Shown here in pieces: positions 56,281-64,000 of a stretch of DNA of 64,000 bases. Source of the stretch: Nostoc sp. B(2019). GTDB taxonomy: Bacteria; Cyanobacteriota; Cyanobacteriia; Cyanobacteriales; Nostocaceae. The stretch's first letter is position 1. Each line of letters starts with the position of its first letter. Location: the NCBI RefSeq assembly GCF_010091925.1, contig NZ_WVID01000008.1:1-64000 (forward strand), written 5' to 3'. A program made the position numbers and the translations under genes. The notes beneath the pieces were generated by a model. That model saw nothing but the letters and a program-made list of their open reading frames with translations, searched no databases and was not told the DNA's origin.

Positions 56281-56723
56281 TAGTTAGTTGACAGTATTGA
56301 ATCAAGTTTGAATTAAGAATTATGTAAATTATGCACGCTTATTTAACATTAATAATTCCTTTCTTCATTTTGCTATTTCGCCTAAAGGAGACTTTATTGA
56401 ATTGATCCCATCTAATAATTTAGTATTTTTAGCTACCAAATTGCATATTTTGTAGGTTTAGCTACAAAATCTTCCAGAAAGTTATGATCCCCAAGATAGA
56501 TGAAGTTAGTAAATGATCAGCTGTAGCTTAGAAGTGTAGTTGAGTATTGCTCACAAATCTAAATTTGTCGGTGGCGAATTGGCGGTACGGTTAACCGATA
56601 TTGTGCTTTTAGCGGTCAGTTAGGTTAATTTAAATGTCAGAAGAGTAAGTACAAATGCTCTGCCTCATAAAATGTAATTGATTACTATTGAGGACAATTT
56701 CACCGACTGAATCAAAACCACTT
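56281..56723. other. 440-bp divergent intergenic region
   Basis: AT-rich, with the promoters of xth and the glycosyltransferase. The glycosyltransferase frame opens at TTG 56688 but the family start is ATG 56724. No other structure seen. Confidence 0.5.
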
Positions 56724-57794
56724 ATGAAAATCGCTCAAGTTGCCCCCTTATGGGAAAGAGTTCCACCTCCTAGTTATGGAGGAATTGAATTGGTAGTGAG
56801 TCACTTAACCGATGAACTAGTTCGTCGTGGTCATGAAGTAACTTTGTTTGCCTCTGGCGATTCTCACACTTTGGCTCGTTTAGAAGCAGTTTGTCCGCAT
56901 GCATTGCGCTTAGACCCAAATGTCAAAGAGTATGAAGTGTACGAAATGCTGGAACTAAGCCAAGTTTACCAACATGCTGCCCAATTCGATATTATCCATT
57001 CTCATGTAGGGATTTCGGCACTACCTTTAGCGAGTTTAGTAACAACAACCCCAACTGTGCATACTCTGCATGGCAATTTTACAAAGGATAACCGTAACGC
57101 TTTTAGTTACTACCAAAAACAACCATACGTCAGCATTAGTAACGCGCAGCGTCAACTTCATCTCAACTATGTTGCCACGGTTTATAACGGAATTGAACTC
57201 GAAGATTATAAGTTTATAGCCCAAGCGCAAGAACCACCATATTTAGCATTCTTGGGACGCTTTTCACCAGAAAAGGGCCCTCAACATGCGATCGCCATTG
57301 CTAAGCAGACTGGTTGGCGCTTGAAGATGGCAGGAAAAGTTGATGTAGTAGACTCTCAGTTTTTTGAACAAGAGATTGCCCCCCATATTGATGGTCAGCA
57401 AATTGAATATTTAGGCGAAATCAACCACGCCGAAAAAACTGAACTTCTGGGCAATGCTGCAATAACTCTTTTCCCCATTACCTGGCAAGAACCTTTTGGT
57501 TTAGTCATGACTGAATCAATGGCAACTGGTACACCAGTAATTGCCATGAATTTAGGCTCTGTACCAGAAGTAATTACTCATGGCAAAACAGGTTTTGTCT
57601 GCCAAAGCTATGAAGAAATGGCAGCGATGATTCCACTAGCTTTGGAATTAAATCGCCAAACCTGTCGAGAATATGTAGAAAACAATTTTAGCGTTAGCCA
57701 AATGGTTAACGGCTATGAAGCTGTTTACAGACAAATTATCAAAGACCGCATAAAATCGAATGGTCGCATTCATGCAGCCAAAATCCAGTTTTAA
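56724..57794 (+). CDS. Glycosyltransferase family 4
   Basis: 356 aa from ATG 56724 (MKIAQVAPLWERVPPPSYGG). GT-B fold: N-terminal GGIELVVSHLTDELVRRGHE, then VTLFASGDS, and in the C-terminal half LAFLGRFSPEKGPQHAI, EYLGEINHAEKTELLGNA, and EPFGLVMTESMATGTPVIA with the EX7E motif that holds the sugar nucleotide. Product not identifiable; similar genes act in exopolysaccharide, glycolipid or trehalose/sucrose-type synthesis. Precedes a small zinc ribbon gene. Confidence 0.88.
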   Translation: MKIAQVAPLWERVPPPSYGGIELVVSHLTDELVRRGHEVTLFASGDSHTLARLEAVCPHALRLDPNVKEYEVYEMLELSQVYQHAAQFDIIHSHVGISALPLASLVTTTPTVHTLHGNFTKDNRNAFSYYQKQPYVSISNAQRQLHLNYVATVYNGIELEDYKFIAQAQEPPYLAFLGRFSPEKGPQHAIAIAKQTGWRLKMAGKVDVVDSQFFEQEIAPHIDGQQIEYLGEINHAEKTELLGNAAITLFPITWQEPFGLVMTESMATGTPVIAMNLGSVPEVITHGKTGFVCQSYEEMAAMIPLALELNRQTCREYVENNFSVSQMVNGYEAVYRQIIKDRIKSNGRIHAAKIQF

Positions 57795-57846
57795 TCAACA
57801 ACTTTTTTATCCATCTAAAACAACTTTTTTTAAGGAGGACATTGGT

Positions 57847-58041
57847 ATGAGTATGAGAGCCAACACCTGCCCTTGTTGCGGTGGTTCCCTCCTGCGTCAT
57901 GTGCGTCATAGTGAACTGTATTGGTTTTGCCAGTCGTGCAGACAAGAAGTACCGCTGTTAACTGTAACTCGTCTACCTAATCCTACTAATGTGGAAACCC
58001 GAAGCACAGGCGTGCTGCCACAGCCAGCTATAAATTCCTAG
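57847..58041 (+). CDS. Small zinc-ribbon protein
   Basis: 64 aa from ATG 57847, which follows a near-perfect ribosome-binding site AAGGAGG (57831-57837). Two Cys pairs, CPCCGGSLLRHVRHSELYWF then CQSC, form a zinc ribbon. The rest is unstructured. The longer frame from 57760 overlaps the glycosyltransferase and is not needed. Common in cyanobacteria; role unknown, perhaps regulatory. Confidence 0.8.
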   Translation: MSMRANTCPCCGGSLLRHVRHSELYWFCQSCRQEVPLLTVTRLPNPTNVETRSTGVLPQPAINS

Positions 58042-58173
58042 GATTTCAAAATTGTAGGATAGATGACAGCTTAATTTAATTACCTACTTTTTTGAATTCA
58101 AAAGCGATTTAATTTTAACCTATCAATTAGCTCCAACTGGTAAAATCAGGGGGATCTAATTGATAGGTTTAAA

Positions 58174-59196
58174 GTGTTAGCAGCATTACTTTATGGCCAA
58201 GAAGATTTACGTCTAGAAGAAGTTGCTGATCCTACTCCGGCAGTTGGTGAAGTGGTGATTCAAGTAGGAGTAGCAACAACTTGCGGCACAGATTTGAAAG
58301 TCTGGCGTCGTGGTGGTCATGCGAAGATGCTGAAACTACCGACGCTGTTTGGTCATGAAGCCGCTGGAAGAATTGTAGCAGTGGGTGCTGGTGTCACAGA
58401 TTGGCAAGTAGGCGATCGCGTCGTCGCTAATAATTCTGCTCCATGCATGAGTTGCTTTTTTTGTCAACGTCAAGAATATTCGTTATGTCCGAATTTGACA
58501 TGGAATAATGGAACTTTTGCTAAATACTTGAAAATTCCTGCACCCATAGTGCAGCATAATTTGTTGAAGGTTCCCGATGAATTGCCTTGGGAATTGGCAG
58601 CCATGACCGAACCCTTAGCTTGTGTGTTGCACGGGGTAGCGCGTTCTAATGTCAAAGCCAAAGATAAAGTAGTCGTCTTGGGAGATGGGGCGATCGGGCT
58701 GATGTTTGTGGCGGCGTTGAGTGGGAAAGCTGAGGTTTTACTGTGGGGAGGTAATGACCACAGGCTAGAAATTGGTAAAAAGCTAGGTGCAGCCCAGACC
58801 TTTAATTATCATCAAAGCTCAGATATTCCTAGTGTCGTGAAAGAACTCACACAAGGATGGGGTGCAGATGTGGTGATTGAAGCTACTGGCGTCCCAAGTG
58901 TTTGGGAAACTGCGATCGCCTGCGCCCGTCCTGGTGCAACTGTGAATCTATTCGGTGGATGTCCACGAGATACTACGATTACCGTCAACACAGAACAGCT
59001 ACACTACAGTGAACTTACGTTAAAAGGGGTGTTTCACAACACACCGGAGTATGTGCGATTAGCACTTTCCCTGATAGCTAGTCGCAAAATTCCCTTTGAA
59101 TTACTCATCAGCGAACAGCGATCGTTAAAGGATTTAGAACAGGTATTTTATGACATGAAGGCACGTAAGGTAATTAAGGTAGCTATGATTCCTTAG
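58174..59196 (+). CDS. Zinc-dependent alcohol dehydrogenase (threonine/sorbitol DH type)
   Basis: 340 aa from GTG 58174. Medium-chain dehydrogenase: catalytic zinc Cys and GHE in TTCGTDLKVWRRGGHAKM and LFGHEAAGRIV, structural zinc Cys cluster CMSCFFCQRQEYSLC, cofactor motif VVVLGDGAIGLMFVAAL. Oxidises a secondary alcohol or polyol with NAD(P)+. Substrate unknown. It ends four bases into the convergent gene. Confidence 0.88.
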   Translation: MLAALLYGQEDLRLEEVADPTPAVGEVVIQVGVATTCGTDLKVWRRGGHAKMLKLPTLFGHEAAGRIVAVGAGVTDWQVGDRVVANNSAPCMSCFFCQRQEYSLCPNLTWNNGTFAKYLKIPAPIVQHNLLKVPDELPWELAAMTEPLACVLHGVARSNVKAKDKVVVLGDGAIGLMFVAALSGKAEVLLWGGNDHRLEIGKKLGAAQTFNYHQSSDIPSVVKELTQGWGADVVIEATGVPSVWETAIACARPGATVNLFGGCPRDTTITVNTEQLHYSELTLKGVFHNTPEYVRLALSLIASRKIPFELLISEQRSLKDLEQVFYDMKARKVIKVAMIP

Positions 59197-59630
59197 TTTT
59201 TTGTGGGGTACAGCAGATGATCTCGGTCTAACCAAACAATGTAGAAAATCTCGTCAATAAAGAACCCGTGAACTCTACCGTGTTCATTTGAGGAGAGTGA
59301 AAACTGATATGGTGTATCAACTAATTGTTCTTCGTTTGGCAAACTAAATCCGCTCTCGCTGGTATCTTCCCACTTTATGGGATGACATCTGAGGGTACTG
59401 CTACGATTCACTAACAACTCTTGAGCCGTTAGGCTAGATAGAGCTTTTAACCGATCAAGCAAGGTTAGCCAGTAAATTACTTCTTTTTCGCTACAAGAAA
59501 ACTTGCTGTTACTATCCTGATAGTATTTAAACGAAAAGCTGATACCTTGAAATGGCTTCAGCTTTGTTGGTTTAATACTTGATGTGCCGACTTTAGCAAC
59601 GTCAGTCTTTTTAATCCTTTTCTTCGGCAC
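59193..59630 (-). CDS. Candidate toxin partner of a Panacea (DUF4065) antitoxin
   Basis: 145 aa. A basic N-terminus (MPKKRIKKTDVAKV) is followed by an alpha/beta body: ISFSFKYYQDSNSKFSCSEK, IYWLTLLDRLKALSSLTAQE, RCHPIKWEDTSESGF and a conserved-looking C-terminal hairpin RVHGFFIDEIFYIVWLDRDH. I do not recognise a toxin family. Its start overlaps the end of the Panacea gene by 20 bases, the arrangement of toxin-antitoxin pairs in which Panacea domains neutralise many unrelated toxins. The stop overlaps the end of the alcohol dehydrogenase gene. Confidence 0.7.
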   Translation of the reverse strand: MPKKRIKKTDVAKVGTSSIKPTKLKPFQGISFSFKYYQDSNSKFSCSEKEVIYWLTLLDRLKALSSLTAQELLVNRSSTLRCHPIKWEDTSESGFSLPNEEQLVDTPYQFSLSSNEHGRVHGFFIDEIFYIVWLDRDHLLYPTKN

Positions 59631-60063
59631 GAGATCCGTAATACTCCTTCATCCACTCCTTCTTAATAACTTCGTTGGAAGGTGCATCAGGTGGTAGATT
59701 TCCTCTAGCCCAATTCCAGGGTGCTTCAGCATGAGTCATCTGCTCTAGTTCATAAGCATCGCAGGCAAAGTACTCTTGTGCAACCTCATCCAGAAACTCT
59801 TGAACCTCTTGGTTTAATTCCGGGTTAGCATCCTCTAAAATTGGTTGCCATCCATAAAGCTTGTACTTCTGGTACAACGCAGGTATTACGGGGCCATGTA
59901 TCCAGGCTTGAAAATCCTCTTGGAACAGAGGAGTATCATATAGTGCGAGATGCCAAGCTTGAGCATAATATACAAGCTTTTGAAGCTTGAGATTACTTAT
60001 AAAAGAGCCTGTTTCATTTGCTAACCAAATAAAGTAATCTGCTATGTTAAAACATGACAGCAC
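59611..60063 (-). CDS. Panacea-domain (DUF4065) protein, antitoxin-type
   Basis: 150 aa from GTG 60063 (reading MLSCFNIADYFIWLA), chosen because AAGGGGG lies 8-9 bases upstream; a GTG three codons earlier abuts that site. Panacea/SocA-like features: NLKLQKLVYYAQAWHLALYD, the FQEDFQAWIHGPVIPALY block and the C-terminal MTHAEAPWNWARGNLPPDAP. The domain is known as a promiscuous antitoxin in bacteria and phages. Together with the overlapping downstream gene it forms a two-gene unit. Confidence 0.85.
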   Translation of the reverse strand: MLSCFNIADYFIWLANETGSFISNLKLQKLVYYAQAWHLALYDTPLFQEDFQAWIHGPVIPALYQKYKLYGWQPILEDANPELNQEVQEFLDEVAQEYFACDAYELEQMTHAEAPWNWARGNLPPDAPSNEVIKKEWMKEYYGSRAEEKD

Positions 60064-60289
60064 TACAACCACCCCCTTCAGTCTGTTACAGAATACATTA
60101 ACTTATAGAGCTATCACGGGAATAACTATAAAAAATTTTCGACATCTTATAGTTTAATTGTACTAGCTTAAAGATGAATGAGAACCCCGATTTCGTATGT
60201 TGTGTCACTTTAAATAATCTTGCTGAAAAACGGGAAAACTATGATTACCTCCATTAGGGGGAAGTTTCATACAAGTCCCGAATCGGAAA

Positions 60290-60901
60290 ATGTTCAAAAA
60301 ATCTCTGTTTAACTTTTTGATTCTGCCTTTTTCTTTAATGCCCTGGCTGAGTGTGGGAATGCTTGTTGATTCCAAAGTTAATGCTTTACCAGGCCAAAGT
60401 ACAGAGGAAGTAAGTACCTGGATTAAAGCACATCCTACACTTCGTCCTGGCATTGGTGAACGATTGTTTGTCCAAAAGAGTGATACAGCCGCTCAGAGAT
60501 TCACTTTTCTAGCATCGGTGTTGCCTCCCGGTAAAGTGGCATTTACCCAAGACCGTGGCAGAATTCGCACTGAGCGCATTACTATGTATGATGCCATTAA
60601 CGGCATCTCATTTGGACGGCTCCAAGAATCTTTGCGGGTGATTTATAGCTTGGATGTTTATCAAGACTACGATCGCGCTCAAGTCGTCTACCAATATCCC
60701 AACCAAAGTATAATTAACTCGGCGCGTCATGCCAAAACTCCCATCAGAGAAGCTTTACAGGGAGAATTGCGAGTAGGCGATCGCTACGTCTACTGGGTGG
60801 AAGTTGCCCAACCCAAAGCAGGAAAAGCTTTCACAGGTCAAATGACGATTTTGCTCAAAACTGATTTAGACAAGTTGCAAGCAGAACTGCAAACTCGTTA
60901 A
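60290..60901 (+). CDS. Exported protein of unknown function
   Basis: 203 aa. Signal-type N-terminus (MFKKSLFNFLILPFSLMPWL, possible cleavage near VNALP). The mature part is soluble and beta-rich (RLFVQKSDTAAQRFTFLASV, GRIRTERITMYDAING, VGDRYVYWVEVAQPKAG). Conserved in cyanobacteria as far as I recall, without assigned role. No operon partner. Confidence 0.7.
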   Translation: MFKKSLFNFLILPFSLMPWLSVGMLVDSKVNALPGQSTEEVSTWIKAHPTLRPGIGERLFVQKSDTAAQRFTFLASVLPPGKVAFTQDRGRIRTERITMYDAINGISFGRLQESLRVIYSLDVYQDYDRAQVVYQYPNQSIINSARHAKTPIREALQGELRVGDRYVYWVEVAQPKAGKAFTGQMTILLKTDLDKLQAELQTR

Positions 60902-60959
60902 TCCGATAAACAATGAAGGATGAAAGCTCAAAAGTTGAAGATTTCATCTTTCATACTTC

Positions 60960-61328
60960 TTACAGTCTTCCCAACCCCACAGGAGCTAGAGTTTGCCACG
61001 TACCAGAAAAGATACTTTCAGATGCTAATGAAATTCTCAGCAAGTCTTCTTTCAGCAGTGGCGGCCAATCAATCCCAGCTTTGCGCCCGGCGGCAAATAG
61101 CTGTTGAGCCTTAATGCCTAACTGATAAAGGGCCAAAGCCAGTTCTCGGTCTAGACTGGGGGCATCTTTGAGGGCTTCAAACACCACTTTTAATGCCAAC
61201 AAAATTGAGGTGATCTGACCGGGTACTGGGGGTTTTCCCTGCTTCATCCGCGTTAACAGAGCATCTGGGTTTTCCTCAGTTGCGATCGTCTGGTCGATGA
61301 GGATTTTGCGAGCTGTTTCGTAGTTCAT
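60960..61328 (-). CDS. Small helical cyanobacterial protein, unknown
   Basis: 122 aa, nearly all helix: MNYETARKILIDQTIATEEN, TSILLALKVVFEALKDAPSL, LALALYQLGIKAQQLFAAGR. Relatives are sometimes labelled dethiobiotin synthetase in databases, which I think is a misannotation, since no P-loop is present. Convergent with the exported protein upstream. Function unknown. Confidence 0.65.
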   Translation of the reverse strand: MNYETARKILIDQTIATEENPDALLTRMKQGKPPVPGQITSILLALKVVFEALKDAPSLDRELALALYQLGIKAQQLFAAGRKAGIDWPPLLKEDLLRISLASESIFSGTWQTLAPVGLGRL

Positions 61329-61612
61329 TCCTCAAGCGTAACCCAGATTATGGTACATAGGGATGCCGTTGACTGCTACTATTGTGTCGGCCATGGATTG
61401 TGGTAAAAACGCTACATCATCATACCCTCATCTCCAAGGCGATCGCTCTTATTCAGCAGGACTTACGCAAACAATAGCCAAAACCCTTATTTTGAAGTAG
61501 AGGCAATTCATGAATTGCCTCTACAGCCTGTAGTCTTGCGTAAGTCCTATTCAGCTTGCTAAAAAGTTTCTCAACCACCTAATCGCCAAATCTGATTTTA
61601 GCGCCAAAGATT
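61329..61612. other. Intergenic region before the CRISPR array
   Basis: Contains the MITE at 61458-61548 and otherwise nothing recognisable. No cas gene and no AT-rich leader-like tract are seen on this side of the array. Confidence 0.55.
61458..61548. mobile_element. Small MITE (91 bp) with AGGACTTACGCA ends and 7-bp target duplication
   Basis: AGGACTTACGCA (61458-61469) and TGCGTAAGTCCT (61537-61548) are perfect 12-bp terminal inverted repeats. ATTCAGC flanks the element on both sides (61451-61457 and 61549-61555). Inside is a perfect 28-bp palindrome (61497-61524, half-site GTAGAGGCAATTCA). Same ends as the element at 50439. Confidence 0.85.
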
Positions 61613-61649
61613 ATTTCAATCCCTAATAGGGATTTTGATTAATTGGAAC
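61613..61649 (-). CRISPR. Lone terminal CRISPR repeat with one changed end base
   Basis: Identical to the array repeat except that the first base on the plus strand is A, not G. On the minus strand this alters the last base of the GAAAC end. A changed repeat is expected at the leader-distal end of an array. It is separated from the next repeat by 377 bp containing a gene. Confidence 0.9.
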
Positions 61650-61675
61650 ACTTTCCGCTTTCTTTGGGGATTTAA

Positions 61676-61999
61676 TCATTGACTCTCCATTGGATCTTCA
61701 CGCCCAATGCCGAGCGATCGCAGTTGTGCTTTAATATCCTCTGGATCGGTTCCACAGTAATAATATTCTTTGCTGCGGAGATCGGCTAAGTAGTATCCCG
61801 GCTTTCCACCGTTGATCCGAAATAATTCTACAGCAACCTCCTCTTTTGTTGTGCCGAACATAAATTCAATATCGCCGCTTTCATTCGGCAGATTTAATGG
61901 GTTATAAAAACCTTTACTTCTAATAAAATGCCAGTAAGACCTTTCAGGTGTGATTTTACGATCAATGATTCGGTATCTAATGGGGTGAATTATTGACAT
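61676..61999 (-). CDS. 107-aa protein encoded between CRISPR repeats, unknown
   Basis: 107 aa from ATG 61999 (MSIIHPIRYRIIDRKITPER) to TGA. Mixed alpha/beta; the centre IEFMFGTTKEEVAVELFRIN and the segment GGKPGYYLADLRSKEYYYCG look like a conserved cyanobacterial family whose role I do not know. The gene is on the minus strand, the likely direction of array transcription, with 26 bases to the lone repeat and 27 to the next one. No good ribosome-binding site is visible. It is not a recognised Cas protein. Confidence 0.75.
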   Translation of the reverse strand: MSIIHPIRYRIIDRKITPERSYWHFIRSKGFYNPLNLPNESGDIEFMFGTTKEEVAVELFRINGGKPGYYLADLRSKEYYYCGTDPEDIKAQLRSLGIGREDPMESQ

Positions 62000-62026
62000 A
62001 ACTGTGTTTCACTTGAGCTAAAATTT

Positions 62027-64000
62027 GTTTCAATCCCTAATAGGGATTTTGATTAATTGGAACTCTAGTTAACTGGAGGGTGTGATAGTTTAGTGATTAG
62101 TATCTGTTTCAATCCCTAATAGGGATTTTGATTAATTGGAACCTTGATCGCCTCCAAGTTGAGCGTTTTGCGATTGCTGGTAATGGTTTCAATCCCTAAT
62201 AGGGATTTTGATTAATTGGAACCAGAAAAGCTCTGCGCTAATAGCAAACCTTGTTCGCTGGGCATTTGTTTCAATCCCTAATAGGGATTTTGATTAATTG
62301 GAACAATACATGGCTCACACAAGCCAACACACCAACTAAGTTTCAATCCCTAATAGGGATTTTGATTAATTGGAACAGCAATTCACAGAGGAAGTAGAAA
62401 GAGGCTTCACGTTTCAATCCCTAATAGGGATTTTGATTAATTGGAACAGGATCACTACTTCTTACTACGTAATTATTTCTTTGTTTCAATCCCTAATAGG
62501 GATTTTGATTAATTGGAACGCGACGGGCGCAAGCGAAATGAGCGATGTAAGTGTTTCAATCCCTAATAGGGATTTTGATTAATTGGAACATTTCCTCGGT
62601 GATGATGCACACCCTCCCCAGTGCTTTGTTTCAATCCCTAATAGGGATTTTGATTAATTGGAACGCCACAAAAATGAAGGAACAGAATCAATCATAGGTT
62701 TCAATCCCTAATAGGGATTTTGATTAATTGGAACAAGACGGGATTGCCGCTGGGCATAAAAGTTTGAATGTTTCAATCCCTAATAGGGATTTTGATTAAT
62801 TGGAACCAGCGACAGCCGCGGGTGAAAGAGAAATCAGTAACCTTATGTTTCAATCCCTAATAGGGATTTTGATTAATTGGAACCAATATTGAAAACAGGT
62901 TGCCCTGTTGAATTCTGAGTTTCAATCCCTAATAGGGATTTTGATTAATTGGAACAATCAAACTGACCTAGTCAATAACCTTCAGTTTTTCGTTTCAATC
63001 CCTAATAGGGATTTTGATTAATTGGAACATAACTGTAAATACCCACTGCCATAAGGCTTTACGGGTTTCAATCCCTAATAGGGATTTTGATTAATTGGAA
63101 CTTTATGAAAAGACTCTTACTCCCACTGAAAGAGCTGTTTCAATCCCTAATAGGGATTTTGATTAATTGGAACATAAATTAATAATCCCGCGCAACCACT
63201 TACTCATGTTTCAATCCCTAATAGGGATTTTGATTAATTGGAACCTGAAACTATGCGTGCTACAGCCAAAAATCCCGTTTCAATCCCTAATAGGGATTTT
63301 GATTAATTGGAACGGCGTGACCGCTGACTTCTTGAATTGTTCGCAGTGGGTTTCAATCCCTAATAGGGATTTTGATTAATTGGAACTTGAGTAATGTCAG
63401 CAACCCATAACAAACTCGAGTTTCAATCCCTAATAGGGATTTTGATTAATTGGAACTTCTTTGGCTTCACCTTCATGTTCAAACGCCTCTGTTTCAATCC
63501 CTAATAGGGATTTTGATTAATTGGAACACTTAAACGAATTCCGCCCGGATCTTGTGGTTATTGTTTCAATCCCTAATAGGGATTTTGATTAATTGGAACT
63601 TGGTATTCACCAATTCCCTTGATCGTGCTTTTGTAAGTTTCAATCCCTAATAGGGATTTTGATTAATTGGAACAATGTTAAAGGCATACATACCCCCGTA
63701 AATTTAATGTTTCAATCCCTAATAGGGATTTTGATTAATTGGAACTACATACCCCCGTAAATTTAATGACACACGGCATGACAGTTTCAATCCCTAATAG
63801 GGATTTTGATTAATTGGAACTGGTACGAAATTTACCCATTCAAATCGCAGTAACTCGTTTCAATCCCTAATAGGGATTTTGATTAATTGGAACATGTAGC
63901 CATGGCATCCGTATTTCCTGCCTATGGTTTCAATCCCTAATAGGGATTTTGATTAATTGGAACTAATACCATCCATCCGCAAAACAGGCTCCTATAGTAT
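62027..64000 (-). CRISPR. CRISPR array: 27 repeats of 37 bp, continues or ends beyond the window
   Basis: 27 identical 37-bp repeats from 62027 to 63963, plus-strand ends GTTTCAATCCC and TTAATTGGAAC, with an internal palindrome AATCCCTA/TAGGGATT. There are 26 complete spacers of 32-45 bp; the three at the left end (62064-62105, 62143-62185, 62223-62267) are the longest at 42-45. Read on the minus strand the repeat ends ATTGAAAC, the usual 5'-handle of type I-A/I-D/III crRNAs, so transcription is inferred to run right to left with the leader past 64000. The last 37 bases are a spacer or leader start. No cas genes lie in the window, so subtype is not determinable. Confidence 0.97.

Noticed and set aside
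60913-61114. Two overlapping 64-codon plus-strand ORFs
   Set aside because: Antisense to the helical protein gene at 60960-61328 and not protein-like.
62370-63379. Two 70-codon ORFs (62370-62582, 63167-63379) with the repeated peptide FQSLIGILINWN
   Set aside because: They are translations of the CRISPR repeats; no start signals and the repeats explain them fully.

Overview
The window reads as chromosome from a filamentous, probably heterocyst-forming cyanobacterium (Nostoc/Anabaena type). Reasons: very frequent HIP1 octamers (GCGATCGC), a plant-type ferredoxin, a Psb30/Ycf12 gene, a cyanobacterial biliverdin reductase, a CyaB1-like GAF-GAF-PAS adenylate cyclase, a protein of the Mo-dependent-nitrogenase C-terminal family, and many short palindromic and G/A-rich dispersed repeats typical of Nostocales. 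No rRNA or tRNA gene was seen.

Layout. 1-5.1 kb is an accessory island: the end of an IS with its transposase, a gene that lost its 5' part next to that IS, a hicB with a decayed hicA, a VapBC-like pair, a Uma2 endonuclease, and an RHH protein paired with small membrane proteins. 5.2-13.7 kb holds a DUF1350 hydrolase, a convergent PP2C-phosphatase/STAS pair, a 1182-aa six-PAS histidine kinase, an HTH-GrpE protein, Dps and sulfiredoxin. 13.8-28 kb is mostly housekeeping: SpoIID-like protein, a MITE, map-bvdR, petF, pentapeptide and TPR proteins, an RmlD-like reductase and the glycine cleavage genes gcvT, gcvH and gcvP. 28-43 kb carries an NB-ARC/TPR STAND protein, creatininase-like amidohydrolase, cupin plus nitrogenase-C-domain protein, Uma2, HAD phosphatase, recJ, psb30, a YkgJ protein, two half-size UPF0016 (TMEM165/GDT1) proteins, and a small GG-leader-like peptide beside a Cys-rich protein. 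43-56 kb has the adenylate cyclase, a TPS-type hemagglutinin, a subtilisin-like protease, an HlyD adaptor, an NmrA-like SDR and exonuclease III. 56-61 kb has a glycosyltransferase, a zinc ribbon protein, a zinc alcohol dehydrogenase and a Panacea (DUF4065) pair. From 61.6 kb to the window end runs a CRISPR array of 27 intact repeats, preceded by a lone degenerate repeat. No cas gene is present; judged by the ATTGAAAC repeat end, the array is read on the minus strand and its leader lies beyond base 64000.

Three things stand out. First, a 107-codon gene sits between the terminal degenerate CRISPR repeat and the next repeat, in the transcription direction expected for the array. Second, adjacent spacers near the right side share 22 bases of the same target. 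Third, dispersed repeats lie not only between genes (two MITE-type elements have perfect target duplications) but also in frame inside genes: the S8 protease carries a 135-bp insertion plus duplication that keeps the frame, and the histidine kinase, recJ, gcvP and the SpoIID gene show similar in-frame repeat segments.
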